NCBI GenBank assembly: GCA_963971285.1
Contig: OZ020262.1
Coordinates: 11,573,308-11,637,307, forward strand
Source of the DNA: Astropecten irregularis
Lineage: Eukaryota > Echinodermata > Asteroidea > Paxillosida > Astropectinidae
DNA: 64,000 bases
Direction of reading: 5' to 3'
Part shown: positions 47,586-58,717 of the stretch, piece by piece
How positions within the stretch are numbered: the first letter of the stretch is position 1
Layout: the number at the start of each line of letters is the position of its first letter
Made by a program: the position numbers and the translations under genes
Notes under the pieces: generated by a model
Database searches by the model: none
What the model was told of the DNA's origin: nothing
The model's input: the letters and a program-made list of their open reading frames with translations, nothing else

Positions 47586-47907
47586 AGGCCTAAAAAAAGT
47601 TATGTTGGCGTAACGGGCCCAAAAAAATAGGGTAGGTAGGTCAGATATTTTTGTTTACTGTGTAATCCACTTGCTTGCTCAATCCACTGCATATTTGATC
47701 GCTGTGACTCCAAAGTTCCATGCGCTAGCGTAAGACCATGAAATACAACAATGAGAAATGGTCAGAAATGGTTTCAAACGTATTTATAACTAATTTACAT
47801 GTATATAGATTTCAATCATTAAATTTCTTCCCTTGGAAAAAAAATCCAGGGTTGGCCGTATTTTTACGGTCGGCCGGGTTACGCCAACATAATTTTTTTT
47901 TAGGCCT
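47586..47907. mobile_element. MITE family I, about 320 bp
   Basis: Left AGGCCTAAAAAAAGTTATG and TTGGCGTAACGGG; right GGTTACGCCAACATAATTTT and TTTTAGGCCT. Shares TTTTACGGTCGG with the element at 25949. Confidence 0.8.
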
Positions 47908-48261
47908 AAATTTGTAACTCGACAGTTTTATTGCATGGTTGTATACTCTTCACGATGGCAGTTTTTGGAAAGACTTAAGAAATACTGGCAATTAAAAACA
48001 TATCTATTAAAATACAAGGTCTAATTTGTTTAAGAAATAACACCGTTATACAGCCTTCATGTTCCATACCTGAATTTTTTAGTTTTTTACAAAACATAGA
48101 TGAATAAAATCTACAATTAAATCCATCACCCAAATTAAAAAATGTATACCCGGAAATCTGACTAAATGTATGCTATTATATAACCTCTCGGAATTTGCTG
48201 AGAGTGTGGAATTTGCTAAGCAGGGGAAGATTCTGCTTACCAGTTTGGGGAATACCAACCA

Positions 48262-48565
48262 GGGCCCAATTTCATGGAATTCGTTACGGCGTATTTTTGT
48301 GCTTACGGGCACTGCTAAGCGTGAAACCTATTTCATGGAATCCTTAAGCAAGACTTTCGCTTAGCGAAGAATTTCTAGGGTAACCGTGATTATTTTCTAC
48401 TATTAACGCGCTTCCAAATGCATTCTGCATAAATCCTTTACTTACTGTTTAATACCAAAAAGAAAACTCTCCCGTGAAATACGCTACAAAACTGTAAGCA
48501 AAACAAAATCCGCTACCATAAAAAGAGAAGAATTGTTGCTAACGGATTCCAATGAAATTGGGCCC
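48262..48565. mobile_element. MITE family B2 (TTACGG subfamily)
   Basis: GGGCCCAATTTCATGGAATTC then GTTACGGCGTATTTTTGTGC at the left; GGATTCCAATGAAATTGGGCCC at the right. A second copy is at 53331-53630 in an SLC22 intron. Confidence 0.85.
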
Positions 48566-48621
48566 AGGACCTAGTGACACTCTCGGCAGTTTTTGGTAAA
48601 TTCATGAATAGAAAAAAAATG

Positions 48622-49015
48622 TAGCTGGAGAAGATCCTGGATGGCTACTACACCTGCATGCTGCAGACAGCCCTAGACGTATCATGGCTTAGCCACATGA
48701 AGAATGTAGATCACTATGCAGGCATGCCAAGAGTATCAGAAAAGATCCGAGAGCGACGACTGAAGCTCGCTGGACACTGTGTCCGGCATCCCGAGCTGTC
48801 TGCTTGCACGACCATCATGGGAGGCAGAACAAGGCAATACCACTCGGGGGAGGAGGCATCTCACCTTCGTGGACCAGCTCAAGAGAGATACTGGCCTCAC
48901 CAGTGCCGAAGAGCTGTGCTCCTGAATGCTGGATCGGGATGTCTGGAAGGCAATGATTCAAAGTTTGGCTCATGATGTCGCACCAGCGGTCCCGACATAG
49001 TAGTAGTAGTAGTGT
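48622..49015 (+). mobile_element. LINE (non-LTR retrotransposon) 3' end, broken
   Basis: Encodes the tail of a reverse-transcriptase polyprotein: KILDGYYTCMLQTALDVSW, then PRVSEKIRERRLKLAGHCVR, HPELSACTT. The form RR..LAGHC.RHPE is the usual C-terminal signature of such elements in marine invertebrates. A frameshift near 48842 moves the rest (FVDQLKRDTGLTSAEEL) to another frame, where an internal TGA also occurs. It ends in (TAG)n at 48999-49012. It is 5'-truncated and inactive. Confidence 0.85.
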
Positions 49016-49027
49016 GTGTCCCCTTTG

Positions 49028-52000
49028 CTATGTTTTAGGAGTGCTGTGTCCATCTACACGTAGGGAAGATGTCATCAAGCTGTTCTCTACGTCGGCTACC
49101 GTTTCTGGCATCTGTTTGTTCAGACTCTCGGGCAGAGTCAGATCCAAGAGTCCGCTCAGTAGGGCACAGACACCAAACACGCCGTAAGCAAACGTGCTGC
49201 CCTATTTTGATAAGAAACCAATATTATTACTCGGAATGAAAGGAAGATCACATGGGGCTGCTTTATAGAGCTGCTTAAGCCACCAAAATTTGCTTAAAGG
49301 TAGTATCATACTTTGGTAAGACACCAAAACAGAAATGTTCATAAATTTACGTATAACTTACAGGGTATGAAGATGGTGGTGTTAGAAACATACCGTTAAC
49401 ATTTATCCCTTGAAATGGTGTATTTATCCAGAAATTATTAAAACAACGACCGAAAATCTTTTTGATCTTTTAAAGATCAAAAATAAAAGAGAAAATACTT
49501 TAAAAATACTGTGGCGGCTGTTTTTCACTGTTTACACAAAAAGTGGGCACCGTATGGGAATGAAATTTTCACAGATGACTGTTACTGTATTTGTCTTGAT
49601 AATTTTGCCCATGAATCTGTATTTCTTTGATAAAAACCAAAGTTTGATATTACCTTTAAGCACCAACATTTGCTTAAGCACCAACATTCTTGGTAAATAA
49701 ATACAGTATATGCCAGCCCAAACACCTTGTGAATGTTGTGCTCAGCAAACAGCACCAAACAAAAGTCAAAAGCAGTAAATATCACTTGAAAATTTGGTTG
49801 TTAATCTTGATTGATCCAGGAAGACTTTTCATGCTTAAGCAAATTTTGTGCATAAGCAGCTCTGTGAAACAGGCCCCTGGTGGCAATTTCATAGATAGCT
49901 GCTTAAGCACAAAATTTGCATAAACATGAAAAGTCTTCCTTGATCAAACAGGAATACCAACCAAATTTTCATGTGATGTTTACTGCTTTTACTGCTTCGG
50001 CCATTGTTTGCTGAGCATAACATTCACAAGGAGTTTTGGCTGGCATACTGATTTTATTTATACCAAGGTTTTTGGTGCTTAAGCAAATTTTGGTTGGTGC
50101 TTAAGTGGCTCTATGAAATTGGCTCCAGGGGTCGATTTCAAGACTGTTTACCACTCAAGTCTGCGCTTACAATGTATGATTCTCATTCTTCACTTTTACA
50201 ATAACATGTACATGGTTATTGCCAAATTTCTATACCGGCCTACTTAGTGAAAAATCATTGAAAAGTGAACAGAGAAAAATTGACAAGAGCATGATTTGAA
50301 CCAGCGACCACTGGGATGCCGTACCAGAGCTCTACCAATATCCTTACATGAACTTATACGCATAAATGCACAACTGAAAAACCCTTACTAATCTATGGAA
50401 CAGAATCTTGTAGGCGCAGAACGTTCTGCTTACTTGAGTGCCAAAGAAACGGACGGAATATCTGTGAGGAAAAAGGGCAGACAATCACAGAAATCATCGA
50501 GGAATTACTTACGAATGTTGGTAGAGTCGGTGCAATGATGCCGCCCACACGAGCTGCCATGGAACACACTCCCATGCCTGTATTTCTGTAAATGAGAAAG
50601 GAAATTTTGGTTTGGAAAGTTGGTAAGGTTTTGACAAAGTTCAAAGCACTTTTCAATTTTCATGTGATATTTACTGCTTTTGATTAAGTATTCGGCCATT
50701 GTTGACTGAGCATAACATTCACAGGGAGTTTTGGCTGGCATACTGATTTTATTTACCACGGTTTTTGGTGCTAAGCAAATTTTGGTGCTGAAATTAAGCA
50801 GCTTGGCCCAAGTTGAAGCATGGAGGTAGAAATATAAAGTCTATCATGGGTCAGTATATCAAAATAGTATAGAAAACTTTGCAGCACTTAAAAATTAACT
50901 ACTGTAATACTACATAAGCTAAACTAAGCTTAGCTAACTACTTGGAGTGTTGTGGCCTAGTGGTCTGGTGTGTCGAACTCAAAGTCTTGAGGACAATCTA
51001 CAGATCGTGGGTTCAAAACCAGCCATGGGCTAGTGGTGCTTGCGTCCTTGGGAAAGAAGCTTTGTCACATATTGCTCCTCTTCACCCAAATGGGTACCTA
51101 CGAGGGTAGAGATGGCTTTGTGGTTTGATTAGCCTCTGTGTGCTTTGAGGTAGCCGGGGCTGTATACTCCCCAGGGAGTTGAGATGGTTTCAGGAATGTA
51201 AATTATGGCCCAATGACCAGGGATAATAATATGTGCGCCACGAGTGTCTTTGGACAGATGTGTGTGCGGAATAAATTCTGAATTATTATCATTATTATTA
51301 TTATTACTTCATCAGCTGTAAAAGATGGAGTTTGATGAAAAGTTGGAGGGAACTGAATGCCTCTTGGTCTTTAAGAAATGCTCTCCTACCTGAGTACAGT
51401 TGGAAGAAGCTCCAATGAGAACAGGTAGGCTGAGTGGAAGGCGACGGATATCCCCATCTTACCAATAAAGGCCAGGTACGTTTGATATCTTGCCATCTGG
51501 CCGTCTGCCAAACAAAAAATCAATAAAATCAAACCAAAAACAATAACATTTTGCAACAAAAACATATATAAAGGAACTATGGGCGTTTACGAAACGGAGG
51601 CTCAGGCTCAGTCTCAGGCTCTGGATCAATTTTGTGAATCCATTCTGAAATAACGGGTATCAAAAGAGAGGCTTTTGGCTGCGGTTCGGAAGTAGATTCT
51701 CTACTTTGAAAAGGAAAACAGAGCTTCAGCTTTGAATGAAAAACCACTACCTATATTTTCAGCATATGGATGACAGAGCTGGAGCCTGAGTCGCCCTTTT
51801 TTTTTTAAAGTTTTATATTTATATCAAAGGTGATTGATATAATTTGGTACACATTTGGGACTGTGGAATTCCATTTTAAGAATAAGGGGACAAAAAACCT
51901 TCCTTAACCCTAACCCTCTAGACTTGAACACACAAGACAAATGCTGCTTACCACACACTACCACAGTCTCCACAGGGGGACTGGATCATAAACCTAGTAC

Positions 52001-55000
52001 CACACAAACCACACTGAGGTGCATTGTGGTATTCAGGATACCTCATAAATTTATGTGGGATAAAAATGTACTTTGCATGTGGGTTAGGGATAAAGGCAGT
52101 ATCATACTTTGGTAAGACACCAAAACAGAAATGTTCACAGATTTACGTATAACTTATAGGGTATGAAGATGGTGGTGGTAGAAACATACTGTTCAAATGC
52201 TGAAATGCTGTATTTATCCAGAAATTAGTCATACAACGACCGAAAATCTTTTTGATATTTTAAAAGATCAAAAATAAAAGAGAAAATACTTAAGAAATAC
52301 TGTGGCCGTTTTTCACTGTTTTTCTCAAAACGTGGGCACCGTATGGGACTTAAATTTTCACAGATGACGTTATTGTATCCTCCTTGATATTTTTGCCCAT
52401 AAATCTGTATTTCTCTGACAAAGTATGATATAACCTTTTAAAGAATGAAACAAAACTACCTTTGGACCCCGGTAGGGCCATAACACTCAAACAGGACAAA
52501 CTAACGATGAATAGAGACACAGACATGGTTGGCCTCCTTCCAAATCTGAAATAAAAATCATGAAAAATCATGAAACTGGATCTCGGTCACAGTTTCAAAG
52601 ATTTGCAAAAAGATTTTCATATCCAAATTATCATGGCTTTCATCGTATGAAGCTGCTTAAAGGTACAGTACAGGATTGGTAACATACACAAACGTTCACA
52701 GATTTTTTTGTGTGTGACTTAGCCATGGCCTCGGCCTCGGAGACCCTTGATTCGGCCTCGGCCTTGGCCTCGGAGACCCATGACTTGGCCTCGGAGACCC
52801 ATGACTCGGCCTCGGCCTCGGTCTCCCCCTCGGAGACCCTTGACTCGGCCTCGGAGACCCATGACTCGGCCTCGGCCTTGGCCTCGGAGACCCATGACTC
52901 GGCCTCGGCCTTGGCCTCAGAGAACCTTGACTCGGACTTGCCCTTGGCCTCGGAGACCCATGACTCGGTCTCGGCCTCAGCCTCGGAGAACCTTGACTCG
53001 GACTCGGCCTCGGCTGAGACCCATGACTCGGCCTCGGAGGTTGAAGACTTGGATACAACACTGCTAGCTGCATATATACCTGTTCAATGTGTAGATACTG
53101 AAGATGCCGGCAGGAATCTCAAACAAAGTCGACAATGCAAAATTGAGGTACATGTTGCCGGCCAGCTTTGTAGCCTCAAAGGACAGACCATAAAACGTCA
53201 TACAGCAGGTAAACCTGATATAAAAAAAAAATAATATTTAGTCAACAATTTGAGTCACTAATTGAGTCTTGACATCTTTATATCTTGAGCTCAGGAAACC
53301 AGCTGTGGTGTATAAGCCTTTCGGCTGGACCAGGGCCAAATTTCATGGAATCTGTTACGGCCTATTATTGTGTTTTAATACATAGCACTGCTTTGCGTGA
53401 AATCTATTTCATGGAATCTGTAAGCAAGATTTTCGGTTAGCGAAGAATTTCTAGGGTAACCGTGATTATTTTCTGCTAACGTGCTGACATATGCATTCTG
53501 CAGAAAAACCTTGCTTACCGTTACCAAAAAGAAAACTCTCCCGTGAAGTACGCTAACCGAAACCAACAAAGTCTGCTAACGTAGGGGACAAATTTTTGCT
53601 AGTTAATGGATTCCATGAAATTGGGCCCTGGTACTCGACTTGTCTTCTTCTTCAGTCTGTCTGACAATGTATGGCTAGGCAGCTCCTTGAAAGAGGGGAC
53701 TTCCTTCAATTGTCAAGTGGATGGGTGAAAGGGAAGTTATCTGCCTTACCACGTCACAAGGAAGATGAGCATTCTTCTCCTTAGCATGGGGGTCCTGAAG
53801 AGGTCCATGACTCCGTCTGATTCCTTGCCCTTGGTCTCGTCTGCCTTGTCCACCAGGGAGATCATCGACCGCGAGACTTTCACACCGTTTCTCTCGGCAA
53901 AGTACAGCAGCATATCCTCGGCCTCACTGACACGTCCGGTGGAGGCCAACCAACGGGCCGACTCGGGTACCAACCTGTCAGAGGCAAAAGGTGAGGGAGG
54001 AGGATGGTGGTCATCAGCAGTGCCTGGACTTCTAACGGACAAGCTATATCCCCTGGATGTAGGAGGACGAACCAAGAGCCCTCTACTGCCCAACCTATGG
54101 CAATAGGAAACCCGGTGGACAGAGACTGCTGTATCTCACATACATCCAGGGGTTATAAAGCAGGACACCTCTAAAAACCTGGGGCCTATTTCACGCAGCT
54201 TTTTTAGCACAAAAATTTGCTAAGCATGACATTTCTGTCTTAATAAAAAACATGGATAACAACCAAATGTCCATGTGTTGTGTATCACTTGTGATTGTCC
54301 TATGGCTCTTGTTCGCTGACCATGAATATCAAATGGAATTTTTAACGGTGGTTTGTTTTATGTTAAGCAAGACATTTTTGTGCTAAGCAATCTTTTGTAC
54401 TTAGCAGCTCCATGAAATTGGCCCCTGGATAGGAATGATATAGCCAAGGCTCGCTGCTGATAGGTTTGGATGGAGACATTTGCTGCCAATTGATGATGAT
54501 GATGAGTTGATGATACACATTTATATTCATATTCATATATGTATTCCTCTCATTATACTGTAGTTTTAAAATGAAATAAGCCTTACAGTGGGACTGCGAC
54601 GAACGTTACCATGGGTAAACACGACACAAACGTCAGCCATCTCCAATCACGAACAAGGTAAGCCGCCAATGCAAAACTCTAGACAACAAAATAGAAAAAA
54701 AACACAAAGTGAACGAGGAGAAATCATTGGTCCCTTTTCAGAGCCAGAAGATTCAAAACAATTACTGTCCATTAATTAATGACACTACCACAAACATTAT
54801 CACACAATTTGTTTGCTGCTCAACTGTGAAATCTCTTTAGCCCTGTCCGCACTAGACTTTTTTTTCCCGGGGGTTTCAACGAGCTGATGAGTAAAATGAA
54901 AAATGGGCAAATTTAACCGGTGTCCACGCTTGGACTTTTGACTCGAGTAACTTAACCGTGCACATGCGGAAGAATTACCGAGCTGACAATACTAGGCTCA

Positions 55001-57511
55001 TGAGGGAACCCAACTCGCACTTTTCGTCTAGAGAAAGTGTCTCGGGAATTCTTCCTGGGCAGAAGATGGCTGGTAGAAATACCCGCGCGGGTCAGGAAAA
55101 GTAACTGAGAGGAAGACTTCCTGAGACGTCCACACTGGACTTAATAAAATGGGTAAAGTACCCAGATGGACTCAGTAACAAGTCCAGTGTGGACTTGGCT
55201 TTTTGTTTCAACCGAACTTGTACCTCCCTTTAATAACTTTGGCTATTTTCACACATAACATTGAGACACAGCATGGAGGAAGGAAATAACTCAATAGGGA
55301 GCCCTTGTGTAAACAGATTGACCAGTAGCCTGGTGAGATACCGGTAATCCCTTTATAAATAAACTATCTTTTCTGGACTAGCCAGTGGATTTTATAAAGC
55401 AAAACATTCTGGGACAACTTGCTTGCAGAAACTTGTTGTTTGTTTAGAGCTGATAAAGATCTTATTCCTCCTCCAACTCCAATTTGATGTGTCCAGACCC
55501 CAGAAATCCAGACCCAAGTAAAACCCAGTTTACTCCGGTTGGTTTTTTAAGGGAGGTTCATGTAATGGGAAGGATCTAGGGGTGGATGCACCCCAGTAAA
55601 TAGGTCCAAATCAGTCCGCTGAGCTCATATATATTTTGTATACCCTCAAAATCTTGCTTATAAAATCGTTTGCTGGGCCCTACATGGGAAGTCTTGTAGA
55701 GAAAATGGATGGAACTCGGTCACCAGAGTTTGGACTTTCAACTTTGAGCTGTTTAGATGAAATCAGGCCCTAAACTCGCTCTACTTTGGCCTGTAGGAGA
55801 GGGGTCCATTTTTTTTTAGTCTGGCACCAGTCAACATGGTCGTTTTCAGGATATTTTCCTTTGGATGGACTTTTCTCATAAAGTCAATGGTCACCCTATA
55901 TAAACTTGAAAGGAAAATAAAAATTAAAGTTTTCAGCTTCATTTTGGTGTATAGCTTGATTGCCTGTGTGACTTCTGAGTATTTTTAATAATTTTTTTGA
56001 AAATGGCCATTTACGTGGGAGCCTATGGGAAATTATTTACTGGGGTACACCCCTAGACCTAGCTTAATTCAAGCTTACCGCTAAACCAATTGGGAAGAAA
56101 CAGTGGTAGACTGTGCATATGGCAGCACGATTCCTGTTGACAATACCCTCAACCATCAGAACATGACCGGCAAGACCAGCACCTCCCACCAGGAAACCAA
56201 CTAAAAACCTTCAAGCGAAGGAAAATGACAAAAACAAAAACAGAAAACAATATAATTAAATGCAACAATTTGTCATAAATTACACAAGTTTTAATTTGTA
56301 CTTCTTAAAAGGCTTATAATCAAGCCTTACTTAATTTTGTTTCTAATTTGATTCTACATTGAAAAGTGAAATAAAAGAAAAATTGACAGGAGCGGGATTC
56401 GAACGGGCAACCTCCTGAATACCGTACAGGCACTCTACCAACTGAGCCATCCAGCCCTAAGTTGGTGGTGACCCTAATAGTCAACTATCTTTGTTTGTTT
56501 AGCAGTCCGAAGCCGTGAAACCACGCACACACCGCCATACCCCAGGGATCGTTTCAATGATATACGCATTTGATATTTTGAAACTATTACACTCTTTAGT
56601 TCTGATGTAAACGGATGCTGGTCCGCCACAATTCCATTAAACATATTCCTCAAATTGCAAGAACTGACTGTCAGATATCATGCAGCAAATAACATCTTGG
56701 GATCACTCACCTGGATAAAGCATACTGGTACATATTCCAAGCCAGCCCCGACAACATCTGGATGGCTGTCGCGGCCACCATTCCCCACACGTAGGTCTTG
56801 AGGCGTCCGATCCTGTCGGACACGCGGCCGAGGATGACGACCCCGACCAGGAAGCCCATCATGAGGAGTGACTGGGCATAGCTGGCATCCCTCTTGTGGT
56901 CACAGACGAGATCCCACTGCAGATGGAGAGGATTGAGGTGTGAATTGTGGGCGACAGACGCTCAACTTGTGACCCACTTTCCTCAATTAAAGGCGGTATC
57001 ATGGTTTCAGATATCCGATTGAGCTCAAAGTTTATCATTTCATGCACATGCTGGATCAGACAAAGTGTGAGTGCTGTTCTGTGACCTTTACCAATCACGT
57101 ATTAAAGCTTTAACAGATTAATCTTTGAAATCCACCCCAGAATTCTAGACTGACGCTACCCTTCTATTAAACTATCCTCCCCTAGTCCCCCACCCTTTGC
57201 TCCCCCACCCTCACCAGCACACAATTAAAACAAAAAAATCATATAAAAGGCATCACCTCAGAAACAATGGACGTAAATTCTTTCCCGTAGACGAACTCTT
57301 TACAGGGCGGGTCAAGCTGGCACACCTCATTCTCAGGAACCGGCCGACCCAAGCATGTGAAGCTCGGCGTCTTGCCGATGAACACCAAGGAAAGCATCAG
57401 CGGTGCCTGGAATATGTGGGCCAGGCAGAAGACGCTCAAATGGATTTGCTGGGCGTAACCGAAGGCCCCAACCCTCTCCAGGGCATGGTCAAAATCCACC
57501 TTTAAGTTCAT
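49028..57511 (-). CDS. SLC22-type organic ion transporter (MFS), complete, ten exons
   Basis: Exons, in order of transcription: 57257-57511, 56711-56916, 56079-56208, 54587-54678, 53750-53974, 53080-53214, 52460-52545, 51390-51504, 50513-50585, 49028-49201. All GT-AG; phases agree; 496 residues. SLC22 proteins are twelve-helix plasma-membrane carriers of organic cations, anions or zwitterions such as carnitine. Visible signatures: N-terminal MNLKVDFDHALERVGAFGYA; Cys-containing outer loop, then EWDLVCD; GRVSDRIGR (loop 2-3); VPESARWLAS (after helix 6); NRFGRRPT (loop 8-9); ELLPTVLRNTGMGVCSMAAR then VGGIIAP; LPESLNKQMPETVADVE at the C-terminus. The outer loop between helices 1 and 2 is shorter than in vertebrate OCT/OAT proteins, as is common in invertebrate members. 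The substrate cannot be told from sequence. Introns hold MITEs, a SINE and a minisatellite. Confidence 0.96.
49254..49877. mobile_element. MITE family B carrying a nested family A element
   Basis: TATAGAGCTGCTTAAGC at the left and GCAGCTCTGTGAAACAGGCCC at the right are family B ends; the family A insertion 49294-49660 separates AAATTTGC from AGCACCAAC. Lies in the last SLC22 intron. Confidence 0.8.
49294..49660 (+). mobile_element. MITE family A inserted at TTAA in family B
   Basis: TTGC-TTAA-AGGTAGTATCATAC at the left, GATATTACCT-TTAA-GCACC at the right. A second example of nested insertion with TTAA at both borders. Confidence 0.9.
49877..50128. mobile_element. MITE family B, adjacent copy
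   Basis: CCTGGTGGCAATTTCATAG and GCTGCTTAAGCAC at the left; GTGGCTCTATGAAATTGGCTCC at the right. Immediately next to the preceding nested pair. Confidence 0.78.
50250..50345 (-). mobile_element. SINE2 fragment, decayed
   Basis: Minus strand: degenerate A-box part, AGCG..CTGGTACGGCATCC and GGTTCAAATCATGCTCTTG. Much diverged from 44884. In an SLC22 intron. Confidence 0.6.
50655..50808. mobile_element. MITE family B half copy
   Basis: TTTTCATGTGATATTTACTGC, TTGGCTGGCATACTGATTTT and GGTGCTAAGCAAATTTTGG correspond to one half of the 49877 copy; only the right end (GCAGCTTGGCCC) is present. Confidence 0.65.
50944..51307 (+). mobile_element. tRNA-derived SINE (SINE1 family), full length
   Basis: A-box TGGCCTAGTGGTCTGG, decayed B-box GTGGGTTCAAAACC, body CTTGGGAAAGAAGCTTTGTC ... 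AAATGGGTACC, 3' part ATAATATGTGCGCCACGAGTG and GTGTGCGGAATAAATTCTG, and an (ATT)n tail at 51285-51307. The tail marks a retroposed end. Inside an SLC22 intron, opposite to the gene. Confidence 0.88.
51581..51796. mobile_element. MITE family C in an SLC22 intron
   Basis: Left GGGCGTTTACGAAACGGAGG and CTCAGGCTC; right GAGCTGGAGCCTGAGTCGCCC. Interior is the reverse of the 44192 copy (GTAGATTCTCTACTTTGAAA). Confidence 0.85.
52091..52441 (+). mobile_element. MITE family A next to SLC22 exon 7
   Basis: AAAGGCAGTATCATACTTTGG at the left, GACAAAGTATGATATAACC and TTTTAA at the right. Ends 19 bases from the exon 7 border, so it reaches into the donor side of the intron. Confidence 0.88.
52722..53045. 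repeat. GC-rich minisatellite in SLC22 intron 6
   Basis: Built from GGCCTCGGAGACCCATGACTC and GGCCTCGGCCTCGGAGACC modules of 6-bp multiples. Open frames run through on both strands (SASETHDSAS-type repeats) but there is no start context, splice support or conservation signal, so I do not call a gene. It begins about 35 bp downstream of the exon 6 donor. Confidence 0.92.
53331..53630. mobile_element. MITE family B2, second copy
   Basis: GGGCCAAATTTCATGGAATCT then GTTACGGCCTATTATTGTG at the left; GGATTCCATGAAATTGGGCCC at the right. In SLC22 intron 5. Confidence 0.85.
54181..54425. mobile_element. MITE family B in SLC22 intron 4
   Basis: GGGGCCTATTTCACGCAGC and TTAGCAC at the left; GCAGCTCCATGAAATTGGCCCC at the right. 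Confidence 0.85.
54839..55206. mobile_element. MITE family L, longer copy
   Basis: CCCTGTCCGCACTAGACTTTT, GGGGGTTTCAACGAGCTG at the left; GTCCACACTGGACTT and AAGTCCAGTGTGGACTTGGC at the right. GTCC.CACT.GAC words recur throughout, in both directions. Confidence 0.7.
56345..56580 (-). mobile_element. tRNA-derived SINE (SINE2 family), inverted
   Basis: On the minus strand: GGGCTGGATGGCTCAGTTGG, TAGAGTGCCTGTACGG, TTCAGGAGGTTGCCCGTTCG, and TTTCACTTTTCAATG. Flanking similarity to 44760 includes ATGATCCCTGG. In SLC22 intron 2. Confidence 0.82.
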
Positions 57512-57901
57512 GCTGACAGGTTCGACAGAGATAAGATGATGACGCTCTGGACGATGGAGGTTTTCTCAGAGTTCGGAATAACGACGCTCTTTGATTAGAG
57601 GGAAAAAATCATAAATGAATGAAATTATCCACTGGACATTGAACAATACGGACGTTTCACAATTTAGAACGCCACCATGAGGGCAGCAGGGAAAGGCCGA
57701 TTTACGCGGTGCATGATGGGTAATTGTCGACATTGGAGATTTTTCCCCTATACGTTCAATCGTCTTCGTCATTTAACCCACCGTATATCTTTCATCCATA
57801 GGTATTTCTCAATGTTTTCCAGTTTGGATGTGTGTGCTGTACATCCGAAAGATTCGCAAACATAAACCATTGTGATAACACGTGAAATAAACGCACACAA
57901 A

Positions 57902-58527
57902 CCTGAAAATCTCCCTTTTTAGATAAGCTACCCCAGTTTACACACCTGCGATTGAAGTTCATTATGACTTGCATCAAATAAGTTAACTCTTGGAGGAAAT
58001 AACCCCGTTTCCGTCATGGCCGTCAGTAGAATTCTTTCCGAAATGGATACTGCAGTAATGTTCAAAGGCCAGCGACCGCGCACCCTGCGGCCAATTTCAC
58101 AGCGCTGCTAAGGAATCCCTGCTAAGCACAAAAATTTGCTTAGCACAAAAAGGAAAGAATTCCACTGACGGCCATCACTTGTGAACAAACCTATGGGACC
58201 AACAGAGGGCGTTTTGATAAAAATGGCTACCGCTGCATTCGAAGTGTATAATTGTAGGTCAAAAAAACCTGAAAATCTCACTTTTTAGATAAGCTACACC
58301 AGTTTTCACACCTGAGATTGAAGTTCATTATGACTTGCATCAAATAAGTTAACTCTTGGAGGAAATAACCCTGTTTCCGTCATGGCCGTCAGTGGAATTC
58401 TTTCCGAAATGGATACTGCAGTAATGTTCAAAGGCCAGCGACGGCGCACCGTGGGGCCAATTTCACGGCGCTGCTAAGGATTCCCTGCTATGAGCAGTGC
58501 TAAGCACACAAATTTGCTTAGCACAAA
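57902..58527. repeat. Tandem duplication, 366-bp shift, upstream of the SLC22-like gene
   Basis: The block CCTGAAAATCTC ... AAGTTCATTATGACTTGCATC ... CCGTCATGGCCGTCAGT ... AATGTTCAAAGGCCAGCGAC occurs at 57902 and again at 58268. The first copy also has the inverse GGAAAGAATTCCACTGACGG at 58152. About 390 bp beyond the start codon, so in or near the promoter. Confidence 0.88.
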
Positions 58528-58717
58528 ATGTCTTGCAATAAAACAAATCACAGTTAAAAATTTCATTCGATGTTCATGGTCAGTGAACAACAGCCAAAAA
58601 ACCAATCACAAGTGATACAAAGCAAATGGAAATTTCGTTGTTAACCCTGTTTTTATTAAGACTGAAATGTCATGCTTAGCAAATTTTTGTGCTAAGCAGC
58701 GCCGTGAAATTGGCCCC
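58453..58717 (-). mobile_element. MITE family B
   Basis: GGGGCCAATTTCACGGCGCTG at the left and CAGCGCCGTGAAATTGGCCCC at the right, a near-perfect terminal repeat. A short fragment of the same end is at 58089-58145. Confidence 0.87.

Larger units (their letters stand above)
46453..49027. other. Intergenic stretch between convergent DYNLT2B and SLC22-like genes
   Basis: The two genes point toward each other. Besides the DYNLT2B 3'UTR the space holds MITEs, a LINE 3' fragment and single-copy AT-rich DNA. The words AATAAA (47927) and ATTAAA (48448) on the minus strand are candidate poly(A) signals for the SLC22-like gene. Confidence 0.55.

Noticed and set aside
51900-51917. Telomere-like TTAACCCTAACCCTC
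   Set aside because: Only two units; too short to mean anything.
52696-53234. Open frame of 174 residues with ASETHDS repeats, and opposite Arg/Pro-rich frames
   Set aside because: Hexamer-based minisatellite in an intron; the right end of the frame runs antisense through SLC22 exon 6.
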